Shown in pieces: positions 27,201-34,655 of a stretch of 34,655 nucleotides of DNA (position 1 is its first letter; each line of letters starts with the position of its first letter). The notes beneath the pieces are model-generated. The model was not told where the DNA came from. It saw only the letters and a list, made by a program, of their open reading frames with translations, and did not search any database. The stretch lies in assembly GCA_013821825.1 (NCBI GenBank), contig PNJK01000037.1, forward strand, positions 1 through 34,655, written 5' to 3'. The DNA comes from Rhodobacter sp. (lineage in GTDB: Bacteria > Pseudomonadota > Alphaproteobacteria > Rhodobacterales > Rhodobacteraceae). The translations under genes were made by a program, and so were the position numbers.

Positions 27201-27678
27201 GGATCTTGCCCGACAAAAGCGCCTTTGGATCAAAGGTCACCAAAGCTTCGGGCAGGGCCAGAAGCGACCTGCCACCAGCCGCGATCAGGCGGATGTCCTC
27301 AAGCCGGAAGCGCGGCACGAAAGTCGCACCGACCGCAAATTCCACACCGCCAAGCGACACGGCGGTCCCCGGTGGCAGGCTGGCCCCCACCAGCCCTGCA
27401 TTCAGCCTTGCCTCGATCTCAGCGACGGCAAGGGTGGGCAGTCTCAGGGTCTTTCCGCTGTAACCCAGCGCAAGGTAGCTGAACCCAAGTGCCAGCGCGA
27501 CCAGAGTGAGAACAACCGTCAGGCTGAACCGTGTGCGTCGGCGCCTTGGTCTGCGGGTCCGAGGCGGCGTGACGGGGGCCGCTTGCGACGGCACTTCGGC
27601 ACAAGCGGTGGTCTCCGGGTCGGCCAACCGGTCCCCGGGCATCGTCCCGTGATCCTGGCCCGCCCTTGCGTCCTGCAT
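24271..27678 (-). CDS. AsmA-like / DUF3971 (YhdP-type) envelope protein
   Basis: A protein of up to 1135 aa with a basic Pro/Arg-rich cytoplasmic N-terminus ([13 protein letters not shown]), one transmembrane helix at ~50-70 ([20 protein letters not shown]) and a very long periplasmic region rich in short beta-strand repeats. The C-terminus ([60 protein letters not shown]) is the AsmA-like C-terminal domain. AsmA/YhdP-type proteins form beta-groove bridges implicated in phospholipid transport between inner and outer membrane. The start could be 27678 or the ATG at 27642 ([10 protein letters not shown]); neither has a clear ribosome site. The gene's end overlaps the queA start. Confidence 0.85.
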   Translation of the reverse strand: MQDARAGQDHGTMPGDRLADPETTACAEVPSQAAPVTPPRTRRPRRRRTRFSLTVVLTLVALALGFSYLALGYSGKTLRLPTLAVAEIEARLNAGLVGASLPPGTAVSLGGVEFAVGATFVPRFRLEDIRLIAAGGRSLLALPEALVTFDPKALLSGKIRPSSVRLIGARLSVRRDPAGRLDLELGDNALGAGPRSLGEVLVAADGVFATPALESLRVIEAEALTLTLTDQRAGRAWQVGDGRLTIENRPDSVAAELGLTLLEGAVPAQATLTVVSTKGGGGARLTARVDNIAAADLAAMSPPLVWLGFVQAPISGALSAGIAADGRISGLTADLEFAAGSIAPGDGARPIDFDRAALALRYDPVKARLTLTDLVVESPSLRLRAKGHGDLLAKGGGPLAAGALPESVLAQIALSEVMVDPAGLFEEPVRFTKGALDLRLRLAPFQLDIGQLALVEADESLLLAGSVEAAEGGWGGALDVQLDRIDADRLLKLWPVSVVPRTRDWLAENVGQATLTNVRAGLRLAPGVAPRFSLGYEFAEAEVRFVKTLPPVLNARGHATLETNTYTVNLDRGHVIAPEGGRIEADGSVFQVLDITERPATAKIRLVTSSTLTATLSLLDQEPFSFFSRAGQPVNLGDGRAELVTTLFMPLKPRVTLPEVSYVVSGRIVDFSSPALVAGRILAAPEVSVAVDTEGLSLSGKGTLDLLPIDLTYLQGFGPEQRGRARVNGTVMLSDAALRDLGIDLPKGAIAGEGPAAIDIAIVKDLPPQLTLTSNLVGLSLRLDALGWSKGANTRASLDLEARLSRQPTVDRLALSAPGLTAEGAISTRDGGGLAAARFSRVVAGDWLDAPVTLTGNGPGRALDVAITGGRLDMRAMPKSGSGGDTGGPIQVALDRLVISQGITLTDFHGSFGYQGGFNGRFDAAVNGRGAIEGVVVPAKGGSAFRITSDNAGTVMAAAGIFENGRGGNLDMTMIPRGPEGQYDGRATFTRMRVQDAPALAGLLNAVSVVGLLEQMNGEGLAFNNGEVDFILTPDAVEITQGSAVGASLGISFAGLYLTAGGRLDLQGVISPIYLVNGVGQIFSRRGEGLFGFNYRVTGTADAPNVSVNPLSVLTPGMFREIFRSAPPNLKDIGG

Positions 27679-27837
27679 ATGTGCCTGCGCGCCCCGCTGA
27701 ACTTGTCTACCGGTCCCGGTGGCCCGGGCAGGCCGTTCTCTGGCCCGGGGCAGCAGGATCGTGCGTCCTTGCCTTTATCTTTGCCCGAAGGCAACTAGAA
27801 CGAAAGTCACAATGCATCGCAAAGCAAGGAGCCGCCC

Positions 27838-28299
27838 ATGATTTCCGTCGGACAAACCGCCCCCGATTTCACCCTGCCGCGCGAAGATGGCGCAAATCTG
27901 ACGCTTTCGGCCCTGCGTCCGGACAAGGTGGTCCTTTATTTCTACCCCAAGGACGACACCCCCGGCTGCACGCTGGAAGCGCAGGACTTCAATGCCCGCC
28001 TCGCCGAGTTCACCGCCGCCGGGGCGACGGTGGTCGGCATCTCGAAAGACAGCGTCAAGAGCCATGACAAGTTCTGCAAGAAGTTCGGGCTGTCGATCAT
28101 CCTTGCATCAGACGAAACCGGCCGCACCTGCGAGGATTACGGCGTCTGGCTGGAGAAGAGCATGTATGGAAAGACCTCCTTGGGCATCCAGCGGACAACG
28201 GTGCTGATCGATGGCGTGGGCAAGGTGGCGCAGGTCTGGAACAAGGTCACTGTCAAGGGCCATGCCGATGAGGTTCTGGCCGCCGTGAAGGCGCTTTGA
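27838..28299 (+). CDS. bcp: Thioredoxin-dependent peroxiredoxin, BCP/PrxQ type
   Basis: A 153-aa peroxidase reducing H2O2 and organic hydroperoxides. The start MISVGQTAPDFTLPREDGAN follows AAGGAG. The peroxidatic motif is YFYPKDDTPGCTLEAQDF with Cys44. The resolving Cys found 5 residues later in E. coli BCP is replaced (LEAQD). Instead Cys80 (HDKFCKKFGL) lies 36 residues on, the same spacing as the alpha3-type resolving Cys of Xylella PrxQ (Cys47-Cys83), so an atypical 2-Cys mechanism is likely. A third Cys (RTCEDYGVW) is a family-conserved position. A stand-alone gene or head of the bcp-DUF455 pair (49-bp gap). Confidence 0.96.
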   Translation: MISVGQTAPDFTLPREDGANLTLSALRPDKVVLYFYPKDDTPGCTLEAQDFNARLAEFTAAGATVVGISKDSVKSHDKFCKKFGLSIILASDETGRTCEDYGVWLEKSMYGKTSLGIQRTTVLIDGVGKVAQVWNKVTVKGHADEVLAAVKAL

Positions 28300-28348
28300 A
28301 CTCGGGCGCGCGGCTCTTCGCTTCGAAAACTGCCGGGGGACGGAGGCC

Positions 28349-29164
28349 ATGACGCAGACACTGGCTGAAATGGCGGTCGAGGTGCTGGCCACGGCGGACG
28401 GGCGGGCCAAGACCGCCCTTTGTCGCCGTCAAGCAGCCACATGGTTCGCGGCCCGTGCGTCAGGCACGTCCTTGCCTGTGGGCACCGCCACCCCGCCGGA
28501 CCGGCCTTCCCGCCCGGCGCTGCCCGAGCTTTTGGACCCAAGGGACGTGCCTCGCCGCCGGCCCGGCAGCCCGCAGGGCCGAATCGCGCTTTTGCACGCG
28601 GTCGCGCATATCGAGTTGAACGCCGTCGATCTGCACTGGGACATCATCGCCCGCTTTGCCGACCAGCCAATGCCGATCGGGTTCTATGACGACTGGGTCA
28701 AGGCCGCCGACGAAGAAGCCAAGCATTTCAATCTTATATGTGACTGCCTTGAGGCGATGGGAAGCCATTACGGCGCCCTGCCTGCCCACGCCGGGATGTG
28801 GCGCGCCGCCGAAGATACAGAGGGCGACCTGCACGGTCGCCTCGCCGTGGTGCCGATGGTGCTGGAGGCGCGCGGGCTGGACGTGACGCCCGGCATGATC
28901 ACCCTCTTTCGCAACGCGGGCGAGGCGCAGGCCGTGGCGGCGCTTGAAGTGATCTATGCCGAAGAAGTCGCCCATGTCGCCTATGGCTCGAAATGGTTCA
29001 ACTGGCTTTGCGGGCGTGACGGAACCGACCCGAAAGACGTGTTCCATACCCTGGTCCGCCGCTATTTCCACGGCACGCTGAAGCCGCCCTTCAACGAGGA
29101 AAAACGCGCTGATGCGGGTCTTCCCCCCGATTTCTATTGGCCTCTTGCAGAGACCGAAGGATGA
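28349..29164 (+). CDS. DUF455 ferritin-like domain protein
   Basis: A 271-aa protein of the DUF455 family. The start MTQTLAEMAVEVLATADGRA follows a GGGGGACGGAGG stretch. The ferritin-like four-helix core carries plausible diiron ligands: HAVAHIELNAVDLHWD (E and H), DEEAKHFNLICDCLEAMG (ExxH) and IYAEEVAHVAYGSKWF (ExxH), as in the MiaE/ferritin superfamily. The protein also has PGMITLFRNAGEAQAVAALE. The biochemical role of DUF455 is unproven; related ferritin-like enzymes include tRNA hydroxylase MiaE. It follows bcp closely and may share its transcript. Confidence 0.92.
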   Translation: MTQTLAEMAVEVLATADGRAKTALCRRQAATWFAARASGTSLPVGTATPPDRPSRPALPELLDPRDVPRRRPGSPQGRIALLHAVAHIELNAVDLHWDIIARFADQPMPIGFYDDWVKAADEEAKHFNLICDCLEAMGSHYGALPAHAGMWRAAEDTEGDLHGRLAVVPMVLEARGLDVTPGMITLFRNAGEAQAVAALEVIYAEEVAHVAYGSKWFNWLCGRDGTDPKDVFHTLVRRYFHGTLKPPFNEEKRADAGLPPDFYWPLAETEG

Positions 29165-29259
29165 TCGGCGGTTTCTTGCCGACAAAAACCCTGCCGCACG
29201 CGGAATAGCCCGCCTTCCGGTCAAAATTGTTGCGGGCCTGAAACGGGCTGGCTAAGCAG

Positions 29260-30675
29260 TTGGCAGCCCGAGCGGACACCGTCTGCGGACAAGGGACCAG
29301 CCAGCCGAAAAGCGGCCAAGATCCGGATGACCCCAACTTGCTGAATCGCCTCGCCTATCGGTTTCACCAAAGCCTGGAACGGCATTTTCCTGAACAGCGG
29401 CTGTTCCTGAAGTCCGATACCGAAACCCGATTCATTCGGTTGCGTTCGGCAACCCAGGTGATTGCCCTTGCCGGTGGCACCTTGGCCCTTGCCTGGACCA
29501 TCGTTGCGACCGCCCTGATCATGATGGACAGCATTGGCGCCGGGTCTGCCCGCGAGCAATCCGTCCGCCAGCAAGCGCTTTACGAAGAGCGGCTGAACAC
29601 CCTTTCTGCCGACCGTGACCTGCGCGCTGATGAGGCCGCGCGGGCCCAGGAACGGTTCAACGTGGCGCTTGATCAGGTGTCCGAGATGCAGGAGCGGCTG
29701 CTGGCCTCGGAAGACCGGCGGCGCGAACTGGAAACCGGGGTCGAGGCCATCCAGGAAACCCTGCGCCGCACCATCAAGGAACGCGACGACGCCCGGGGCG
29801 AGGCCGATCGCGTGACCATCGCGCTGAACGAACAATCCGGCGGGTCGACCGAAATGGGCCGCGCCCGTGACGCGGTGGCGACGCTGGAAATCCTGACCGG
29901 CGCCCTTGGCCTGACCGCCGGAGAACGCAACGCGATGCTGGCCGACGCCGAAGCCGCGCGCGAGGAGACCCGCCTGATCGCCGACGAAAAGCGCGGCCTC
30001 GAGCTGCGCAACGACGCCATCTTCGCCAAGCTGGAAGAGGCGGTGGCCATCTCGATGGAACCGCTGGACAAAATGTTCCGCGAGGCGGGGATGTCCCCGG
30101 ATGACCTGCTTGACACCGTGCGCAGCGGCTATTCCGGCCAGGGCGGGCCGCTCACTCCGATTTCCTTTTCCACCTCCGGCGGCGCCTTGACCCCGGAAGA
30201 GCTGCGCGCCAACGCCATCCTTGACGGTCTCGACCGGATGAACTTGTACCGGATCGCCGCCTTCAAGACGCCTTTCGCGATGCCGCTCAGGGACAGTTTC
30301 CGCTTGACCAGCGCGTTCGGCAATCGCAAGGACCCGACGGGTTCCGGAAACCGCATGCACGAAGGTGTCGATATGGCAGGGCCTTATGGCACGCCGGTCT
30401 ATGCCACCGCCGACGGCGTCATTATCCAGGCGGAATGGGACGGCGCCTATGGCCGGATCGTGAGAATCCGCCACGACTTCGGGATCGAGACCCGCTACGC
30501 GCATCTCAGCCAGATCAGGGTCGAAGCAGGACAAAGGGTATCGCGCGGCGACCAGATCGGTGATATGGGCAACTCAGGCCGGTCCACCGGCACTCACGTT
30601 CACTACGAGGTCCGCATCGACGGCACAGCCGTTAACCCGATGACCTTAATAAAGGCAGCGAAAAATGTTTTCTAA
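29260..30675 (+). CDS. M23-family peptidoglycan endopeptidase (LytM domain)
   Basis: Up to 471 aa. The only in-frame starts are TTG (29260, or 29338 giving MLNRLAYRFHQSLERHF); the latter fits the conserved N-terminus better but neither has a good ribosome site. A transmembrane helix at ~70-90 (VIALAGGTLALAWTIVATAL) anchors the protein in the inner membrane. A long periplasmic coiled coil follows (ADRDLRADEAARAQERFNVA ... MQERLLASEDRRRELETGVE). The M23 domain near the C-terminus has the zinc ligands MHEGVDMAG (HxxxD), HLSQI and GTHVHYEV (HxH), all present, so it should be active rather than an EnvC-like adaptor. Its last 11 bp overlap the bactofilin gene. Confidence 0.92.
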   Translation: MAARADTVCGQGTSQPKSGQDPDDPNLLNRLAYRFHQSLERHFPEQRLFLKSDTETRFIRLRSATQVIALAGGTLALAWTIVATALIMMDSIGAGSAREQSVRQQALYEERLNTLSADRDLRADEAARAQERFNVALDQVSEMQERLLASEDRRRELETGVEAIQETLRRTIKERDDARGEADRVTIALNEQSGGSTEMGRARDAVATLEILTGALGLTAGERNAMLADAEAAREETRLIADEKRGLELRNDAIFAKLEEAVAISMEPLDKMFREAGMSPDDLLDTVRSGYSGQGGPLTPISFSTSGGALTPEELRANAILDGLDRMNLYRIAAFKTPFAMPLRDSFRLTSAFGNRKDPTGSGNRMHEGVDMAGPYGTPVYATADGVIIQAEWDGAYGRIVRIRHDFGIETRYAHLSQIRVEAGQRVSRGDQIGDMGNSGRSTGTHVHYEVRIDGTAVNPMTLIKAAKNVF

Positions 30676-31183
30676 GAGCCGCATCAACGAGCCGGGCCCC
30701 AAGGCCGAGGTCGAGAAGCCAAAAGCCCCGGAGGCCCCAATGACGAAACCCAGCATGGACTTCACCCCGTCGGCGCCGAAAGGCAAGGCGGCAGTCTCGG
30801 TTCTGTCCTCCGACCTGACCGTGGTCGGCAACCTGCGCACGACCGGTGACATCCAGGTCGAGGGCACGGTGGAAGGCGACATCCGCGCCCATCTGCTGAC
30901 GGTTGGCGAAAGCGCTACGATTCGCGGTGAAATTGTTGCCGACGACATCGTGGTCAATGGCCGTGTGATCGGTCGGGTCCGGGGCCTGAAAGTGCGCCTG
31001 ACCTCGACCGCGCGGGTCGAAGGCGACATCATCCACAAGACCATCGCTATCGAAAGCGGTGCGCATTTCGAAGGCTCGGTCCAGCGGCAGGAAGATCCGC
31101 TGTCGACCGGACGTGCCCCTGGCGCTGTTTCGTCCTCGATGCGGCTGGACTTACCGGCAACGTCGACCGGCGACGCCAACTGA
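30665..31183 (+). CDS. Bactofilin
   Basis: A 172-aa cytoskeletal protein. The N-terminus MFSKSRINEPGPKAEVEKPK is a disordered, Pro/Lys-rich tail. The bactofilin beta-helix (~residues 45-140) starts SVLSSDLTVVGNLRTTGDIQ and runs through VEGTVEGDIRAHLLTVGESA, TIRGEIVADDIVVNGRVIGR to IESGAHFEGSVQ, with the regular hydrophobic/Gly repeats of a right-handed beta-solenoid. A short disordered C-terminal tail follows. Bactofilins polymerise at the membrane and scaffold cell-wall enzymes; an M23 peptidase gene overlaps its start, a recurrent pairing for shape-determining systems. Ends at a perfect terminator. Confidence 0.95.
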   Translation: MFSKSRINEPGPKAEVEKPKAPEAPMTKPSMDFTPSAPKGKAAVSVLSSDLTVVGNLRTTGDIQVEGTVEGDIRAHLLTVGESATIRGEIVADDIVVNGRVIGRVRGLKVRLTSTARVEGDIIHKTIAIESGAHFEGSVQRQEDPLSTGRAPGAVSSSMRLDLPATSTGDAN

Positions 31184-31207
31184 ACCATTCGTCAGTCTAT
31201 CTGAATG

Positions 31208-31240
31208 CAGGCAGCGGGCATCCCGCTGCCTGTTTTCTTT
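31208..31240 (+). terminator. Rho-independent terminator of the M23-bactofilin operon
   Basis: CAGGCAGCGGG-cat-CCCGCTGCCTG, an 11-bp perfect stem with a 3-base loop, followed by TTTTCTTT. It starts 25 bp after the bactofilin stop and 58 bp before the convergent DUF2189 stop. Confidence 0.95.
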
Positions 31241-31265
31241 GGGGCCGACGCAAGGTGCCTGGCAG

Positions 31266-32030
31266 TCAGCTGATCGCGCGGCGGTAAAGGTGCCAACTGG
31301 CGTGCCCGAACAGCGGCAAGACCAGGAACAGCCCCAGGAACCCCGGCAACATGCCGAGGAAAAGCGCCAGCCCGATCAGTGCGCCCCAGCCCAGCATGAC
31401 CACCGGATTCTCCCGGACGAGCGCAAAACTGGTCAGCATCGCAGTCACGAAATCCACCTCGCGCTCCAGAAGCATCGGCAGACTGACCACCGTCAGGCTG
31501 AACAGCAGCGTCGCGAAGACTGCCCCGACAGCCGTGCCCACAACCAGCATCACCACGCCTTCCGGCGTCATGAAGACGGCCAGCGAGGAGGAAACGTTGG
31601 TCATCGGCGCATTGCCCAGGAACAGCGCAAAGATCATGTGGGCCAGGAAATTCCAGAACAGGAAGAACACCACGATAACTGCCGCGATCGAAGGGATCTG
31701 CCGATCCTTCTGCCGCCAGATCACCCCAAATACCCCCAAGTCCAACGCCTCTCCCGCTTCCAGCCGACGCGAAATCTCGTAAAATCCGCAGGCGATGAAG
31801 GGGCCAAGGATCGGGAAACCAGCGCTGGCCGGCAAGGTCCACCAGATCTGCCCCTTGGTCGTGGTCGCCCACCAGATCAGCCAGCCGCCAAGCACGTAGA
31901 CCGCCGAGAAGACCAGCCCGTAAAGCGGTGCCCGTGTGAAATCACGCCAGCCAAGCGACAGGCTGGCACGGAGGTCGGAGAGGTCAACCTCGTTGATCTC
32001 GGGCGTGGCCGGAGAATGCGTTGCAGTCAT
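31266..32030 (-). CDS. DUF2189 family membrane protein
   Basis: A 254-aa polytopic protein beginning MTATHSPATPEINEVDLSDL; the region SLGWRDFTRAPLYGLVFSAV is the DUF2189 entry motif. About six hydrophobic helices follow (AVYVLGGWLIWWATT; SAGFPILGPFIACGFYEISR; SIAAVIVVFFLFWNFLAHMI; VVMLVVGTAVGAVFATLLFS; VVMLGWGALIGLALFLGMLP), ending HASWHLYRRAIS. An inner-membrane location is clear; function is unknown. It stands alone, convergent with the bactofilin operon. Confidence 0.9.
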   Translation of the reverse strand: MTATHSPATPEINEVDLSDLRASLSLGWRDFTRAPLYGLVFSAVYVLGGWLIWWATTTKGQIWWTLPASAGFPILGPFIACGFYEISRRLEAGEALDLGVFGVIWRQKDRQIPSIAAVIVVFFLFWNFLAHMIFALFLGNAPMTNVSSSLAVFMTPEGVVMLVVGTAVGAVFATLLFSLTVVSLPMLLEREVDFVTAMLTSFALVRENPVVMLGWGALIGLALFLGMLPGFLGLFLVLPLFGHASWHLYRRAIS

Positions 32031-32161
32031 GCCGGAATATTAGGCTTCGCGCGGGCGCTCATGCAAGGCTGAACCTTCCGGGCAAGGACGAGAAGACCGT
32101 CAGAACCGTATCGCCGGGCAATGCCATTGCGCGCCGGACCGCAAGCCAGCCTTTTCCGACC

Positions 32162-33289
32162 TCAGTCGACGTCGTCGAAATCGCTGCGTTTCTTGCCGCT
32201 GGCCTTGAGCGCAAGGGTTGCCGACATGAAACCGTCCAGATCGCCGTCCAGCACCCCGGCGGTGTCGGACGTCTCATACCCGGTCCGCAAATCCTTCACC
32301 ATCTGGTAGGGCTGGAGGACATAGGACCGGATCTGGTTGCCCCAACCCGCGTCGCCCTTGCTTTCATGCGCTTCCAGGATGGCGGCGTTCCGCTTGTCCA
32401 GCTCCATCTGGTAAAGCCGCGACTTCAGCGCCTTCATCGCGATGTCGCGGTTCTGGTGCTGTGATTTCAAGCTGGAGGTCACAACGATATTGGTCGGGAA
32501 GTGGGTGATCCGCACCGCCGAGTCGGTCTTGTTGACGTGCTGGCCGCCCGCGCCCGAAGACCGGTAGGTGTCGATGCGGATGTCCTTGTCCTGCACTTCG
32601 ATATCGATGTTGTCATCGACCACCGGATAGACCCAGACCGAACTGAACGAGGTGTGCCGCCGCGCGGCGCTATCATAGGGCGAGATGCGGACAAGGCGAT
32701 GCACCCCGGCCTCGGATTTCAGCCAGCCATAGGCGTTCTTGCCAGAGATCTTGTAGCTTGCGGATTTGATCCCCGCACCGTCGCCTTCGGATTCCGACTG
32801 CAGTTCAACGGTATAGCCGTGCGATTCCGCCCAGCGAACGTACATTCGCGCAAGCATGCTGGCCCAATCGCAGCTTTCCGTGCCACCTGCCCCGGCATTG
32901 ATTTCCAGGAAGGTGTCGTTGGCATCCGCCTCGCCGTCCAGAAGCGCCTCAAGCTCTTTGGCCGCCGCTGTCTTGGCCAGCTCGGCCAACGCAGCTTCGG
33001 CTTCGACCACGATATCGGCGTCGCCCTCGGCCTCGCCCATATCGATCAGTTCCACGTTGTCGCGCAAACCGCTGTCGATCAGCTTGTAGGTGCCGACCGC
33101 GTCGATCAGCCCCTGGCGGTCCCGCATCAGCTTTTGCGCCTTGGCAGGGTCGTTCCAGAGATCGGGCGACTCGATCAGGGCGTCGAATTCCTCAAGCCGG
33201 TGGGGTGCGGTTTCCCAATCCATACGCTGCGCCAGAAGCTTCAGCGATTTCTGGATCGCTTCGATATTGGCTTGGGTTTCGGCGCGCAT
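32162..33289 (-). CDS. prfB: Peptide chain release factor 2
   Basis: A 375-aa class I release factor recognising UAA and UGA. The start [20 protein letters not shown] at 33289 is the family N-terminus; further upstream in-frame codons belong to the intergenic region. The catalytic GGQ is at residues 248-250 ([14 protein letters not shown]). The codon-recognition tripeptide, SPF in E. coli, is SPY here (203-205, [15 protein letters not shown]), a change I recall as usual in alphaproteobacteria. The reading frame is continuous, so the programmed +1 frameshift seen in E. coli prfB is absent. It lies downstream of the PBP gene (106-bp gap) and may share its transcript. Confidence 0.97.
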   Translation of the reverse strand: MRAETQANIEAIQKSLKLLAQRMDWETAPHRLEEFDALIESPDLWNDPAKAQKLMRDRQGLIDAVGTYKLIDSGLRDNVELIDMGEAEGDADIVVEAEAALAELAKTAAAKELEALLDGEADANDTFLEINAGAGGTESCDWASMLARMYVRWAESHGYTVELQSESEGDGAGIKSASYKISGKNAYGWLKSEAGVHRLVRISPYDSAARRHTSFSSVWVYPVVDDNIDIEVQDKDIRIDTYRSSGAGGQHVNKTDSAVRITHFPTNIVVTSSLKSQHQNRDIAMKALKSRLYQMELDKRNAAILEAHESKGDAGWGNQIRSYVLQPYQMVKDLRTGYETSDTAGVLDGDLDGFMSATLALKASGKKRSDFDDVD

Positions 33290-33395
33290 GGTGGGCTCTG
33301 GTCCTGAGGTGTCTTGCGGGGCTTGATCTTGAGTGGGCGTGATAACGGCAAGGCCGCGCCCCGGCAAGGGTGCGGCCCAACGTCCGAAGGCTTGG

Positions 33396-34655
33396 TCAGT
33401 AAAGGCCGCCGGATGCGACCGTGCCGAAATCGGCCTTCTTGGGCACGACGACGGTCTCGCCATCGGCATTGGTCACGGTGGCGCTGGCTTCGCTGCCTTC
33501 GCCTTCGCCTTCGCCTTCACCGTAGGCAAAGAGCGGCAGGTTCGAACCCATCGCAAAGCCGCCATCTACCATCGCGCCAAGTCCGAAGATCGGGTCTTCG
33601 CCCTGGCGGAAGTATTCGGCCACTACATAATCGCCTGTGGCGTCGTCGGGCAGTTGCTGGCCGGTGAACCGGTCGATCTTGATGAAATAGCCGCCCGGCG
33701 GCACCGCGAACTCTGCCCCGCCGTATTTCTTGATCGCGACCTTCATGAAGTCCTCGAAGACCGGGCCACAGAAGCCGCCGCCCGAGGCGCCCTCCATCGT
33801 CCGCGGCTGGTCATAGCCGATGTAGCAGCCCGCCGCGATGGTCGAGGTAAAGCCGATGAACCACACGTCCTTGCTGTCGTTCGTGGTGCCGGTCTTGCCA
33901 GCTACCGGGACCGGCAGGTTGATCCCCGCTGCCGTGCCGCGCTGGACAACCCCCTCCATCATCGAGGTCAGCTGATAGGCAGTGACTGCGTCTATCACCC
34001 GTTCGCGGTCGGAGGTGATCTTGACCCCCTGTCCCTGCGGCAGATCAGCCGTGGTGCAATCTTCGCAGACGCGCTGGTCGTGGCGATAGATGGTCTTGCC
34101 GAACCGGTCCTGCACCCGGTCGACCAGCGTCGGTTCCACCCTCTCACCGCCATTGGCAAACATCGAATAGGCCGCGACCATCTTGAACAGCGTCGTCTCT
34201 TGCGCACCAAGCGCGTTGGCAAGGAATGGCTCCATCCGGTCATAGACGCCGAACCGTTCGGCATAACCCGCGACAACCTGCATGCCGATTTCCTGCGCGA
34301 CCCGCACGGTCATCAGGTTGCGCGACTGTTCGACCCCGGTGCGCAAGGGTGTCGGGCCGTAGTATTTGTTCGAGGCATTCTTTGGGGTCCAGAGGCCCTG
34401 CGGCGTGTCGATCTCGATCGGGGCGTCGACGACGATGGTGGCGGGGGAAAAGCCGCTGTCGAGTGCCGCCGCATAGACGAAAGGCTTGAAGCTGGACCCC
34501 GGCTGGCGAGTGGCCTGGGTGGTGCGGTTGAAGACCGAATCCTGATAGCTGAACCCGCCCTGCATCGCCAGCACCCGGCCGGTGTTCACGTCCATCGCCA
34601 TGAAGGCGCCCTGCACTTCCGGCACCTGGCGCAAGGACCAGCGGCGGAAGGTGCC
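33396..34655 (-). CDS. mrcA: Class A penicillin-binding protein (PBP1A-type), N-terminus cut by window edge
   Basis: The frame is open to the last base, so ~419 C-terminal residues are present and the glycosyltransferase part lies outside. The transpeptidase domain is intact: [15 protein letters not shown] with the S-x-x-K nucleophile, [14 protein letters not shown] (SxN), and [20 protein letters not shown] (KTG). [24 protein letters not shown] is the usual PBP1A stretch, read in two parts. It cross-links peptidoglycan at the outer face of the inner membrane. The C-terminal tail contains EGEGEGEG encoded by a hexanucleotide repeat, then [18 protein letters not shown]. Gene symbol follows the PBP1A assignment and is less sure than the class. 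Confidence 0.93.
   Translation of the reverse strand, partial: GTFRRWSLRQVPEVQGAFMAMDVNTGRVLAMQGGFSYQDSVFNRTTQATRQPGSSFKPFVYAAALDSGFSPATIVVDAPIEIDTPQGLWTPKNASNKYYGPTPLRTGVEQSRNLMTVRVAQEIGMQVVAGYAERFGVYDRMEPFLANALGAQETTLFKMVAAYSMFANGGERVEPTLVDRVQDRFGKTIYRHDQRVCEDCTTADLPQGQGVKITSDRERVIDAVTAYQLTSMMEGVVQRGTAAGINLPVPVAGKTGTTNDSKDVWFIGFTSTIAAGCYIGYDQPRTMEGASGGGFCGPVFEDFMKVAIKKYGGAEFAVPPGGYFIKIDRFTGQQLPDDATGDYVVAEYFRQGEDPIFGLGAMVDGGFAMGSNLPLFAYGEGEGEGEGSEASATVTNADGETVVVPKKADFGTVASGGLY
33495..33518. repeat. Four tandem GCCTTC hexamers inside the PBP gene
   Basis: GCCTTC is repeated four times without interruption, encoding alternating Glu-Gly on the minus strand in the disordered C-terminal tail of the PBP. 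Copy-number change would stay in frame. Confidence 0.8.

Noticed and set aside
24556-27798. A 1080-codon open frame on the plus strand, antisense to the AsmA-like gene
   Set aside because: High-GC antisense shadow: composition is Arg/Gln/His-rich without any domain, while the minus strand gives a clear AsmA-like protein with a membrane anchor.
33340-33380. GC-rich hairpin (GGCCGC...GCGGCC) between the PBP and prfB genes as a terminator
   Set aside because: The stem has a mismatch and no T-run follows it on the minus strand, so I could not support a terminator; it could equally be chance in GC-rich DNA.

Overview
The window is a chromosomal segment of an alphaproteobacterium, most likely a Rhodobacterales/Paracoccaceae member (Rhodobacter, Gemmobacter or Tabrizicola-like). 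The evidence is the high GC, the protein sequences (PurL, BolA/GrxD, ZapA, Lpd, UvrA, DUF455, bactofilin), an alphaproteobacterial SOS box (GAAC-N7-GAAC) at uvrA, and a prfB without the programmed frameshift. It is almost entirely housekeeping DNA, densely coded on both strands. I see no rRNA, tRNA, CRISPR array, insertion sequence or prophage.

Layout. 1-2640 (+): 3' part of purL, a frameshifted GNAT acetyltransferase pseudogene, bolA, a small membrane protein, grxD. 2731-3592 (-): a coiled-coil protein and zapA (cell division). 3812-5827 (+): transketolase with a strong terminator. 5903-6350: a scar made of the tails of two divergent dead genes (DUF1330-like and HxlR-like). 6354-7316 (-): DUF808 membrane protein. 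7481-9060 (+): a 47-aa membrane peptide, gap (GAPDH) and a DUF1127 small protein; gap and the DUF1127 gene share a 14-bp palindromic operator. 9112-11135 (-): coaD, a CBS-pair protein, and a LysR regulator divergent from mmsA (11241-12740, +). 12926-13264 (+): secreted RcnB-like protein, convergent with uvrA (-). 16216-19588 (-): MFS transporter, lpd (E3), DUF924.

19634-21775 is the accessory part. A roughly 2-kb block carries a cupin protein, an ABM-fold protein and a LuxR-type regulator. It is bracketed by a degenerate copy and the intact copy of the 3' end of the next MFS gene, which looks like a Campbell-type insertion at a gene 3' end. 21719-27678 (-) is a tightly coupled run: AsmA-like giant, queA, small ORF, YcaD-like MFS, with two ATGA overlaps. 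27838-31183 (+): bcp/PrxQ peroxiredoxin, DUF455 ferritin-like protein, an M23 peptidase translationally coupled to a bactofilin, and a perfect terminator. 31266-34655 (-): DUF2189 membrane protein, prfB, and a PBP1A-type penicillin-binding protein running off the right edge.

Themes: carbon metabolism (tkt, gap, lpd, mmsA), Fe-S/redox (bolA-grxD, bcp), cell envelope and shape (zapA, M23-bactofilin, PBP1A, AsmA-like) and DNA repair (uvrA). The most unusual signals are the MFS-tail-bracketed insertion, the two-gene deletion scar, and the operator shared by gap and the DUF1127 gene. No clearly new multi-gene system was found.
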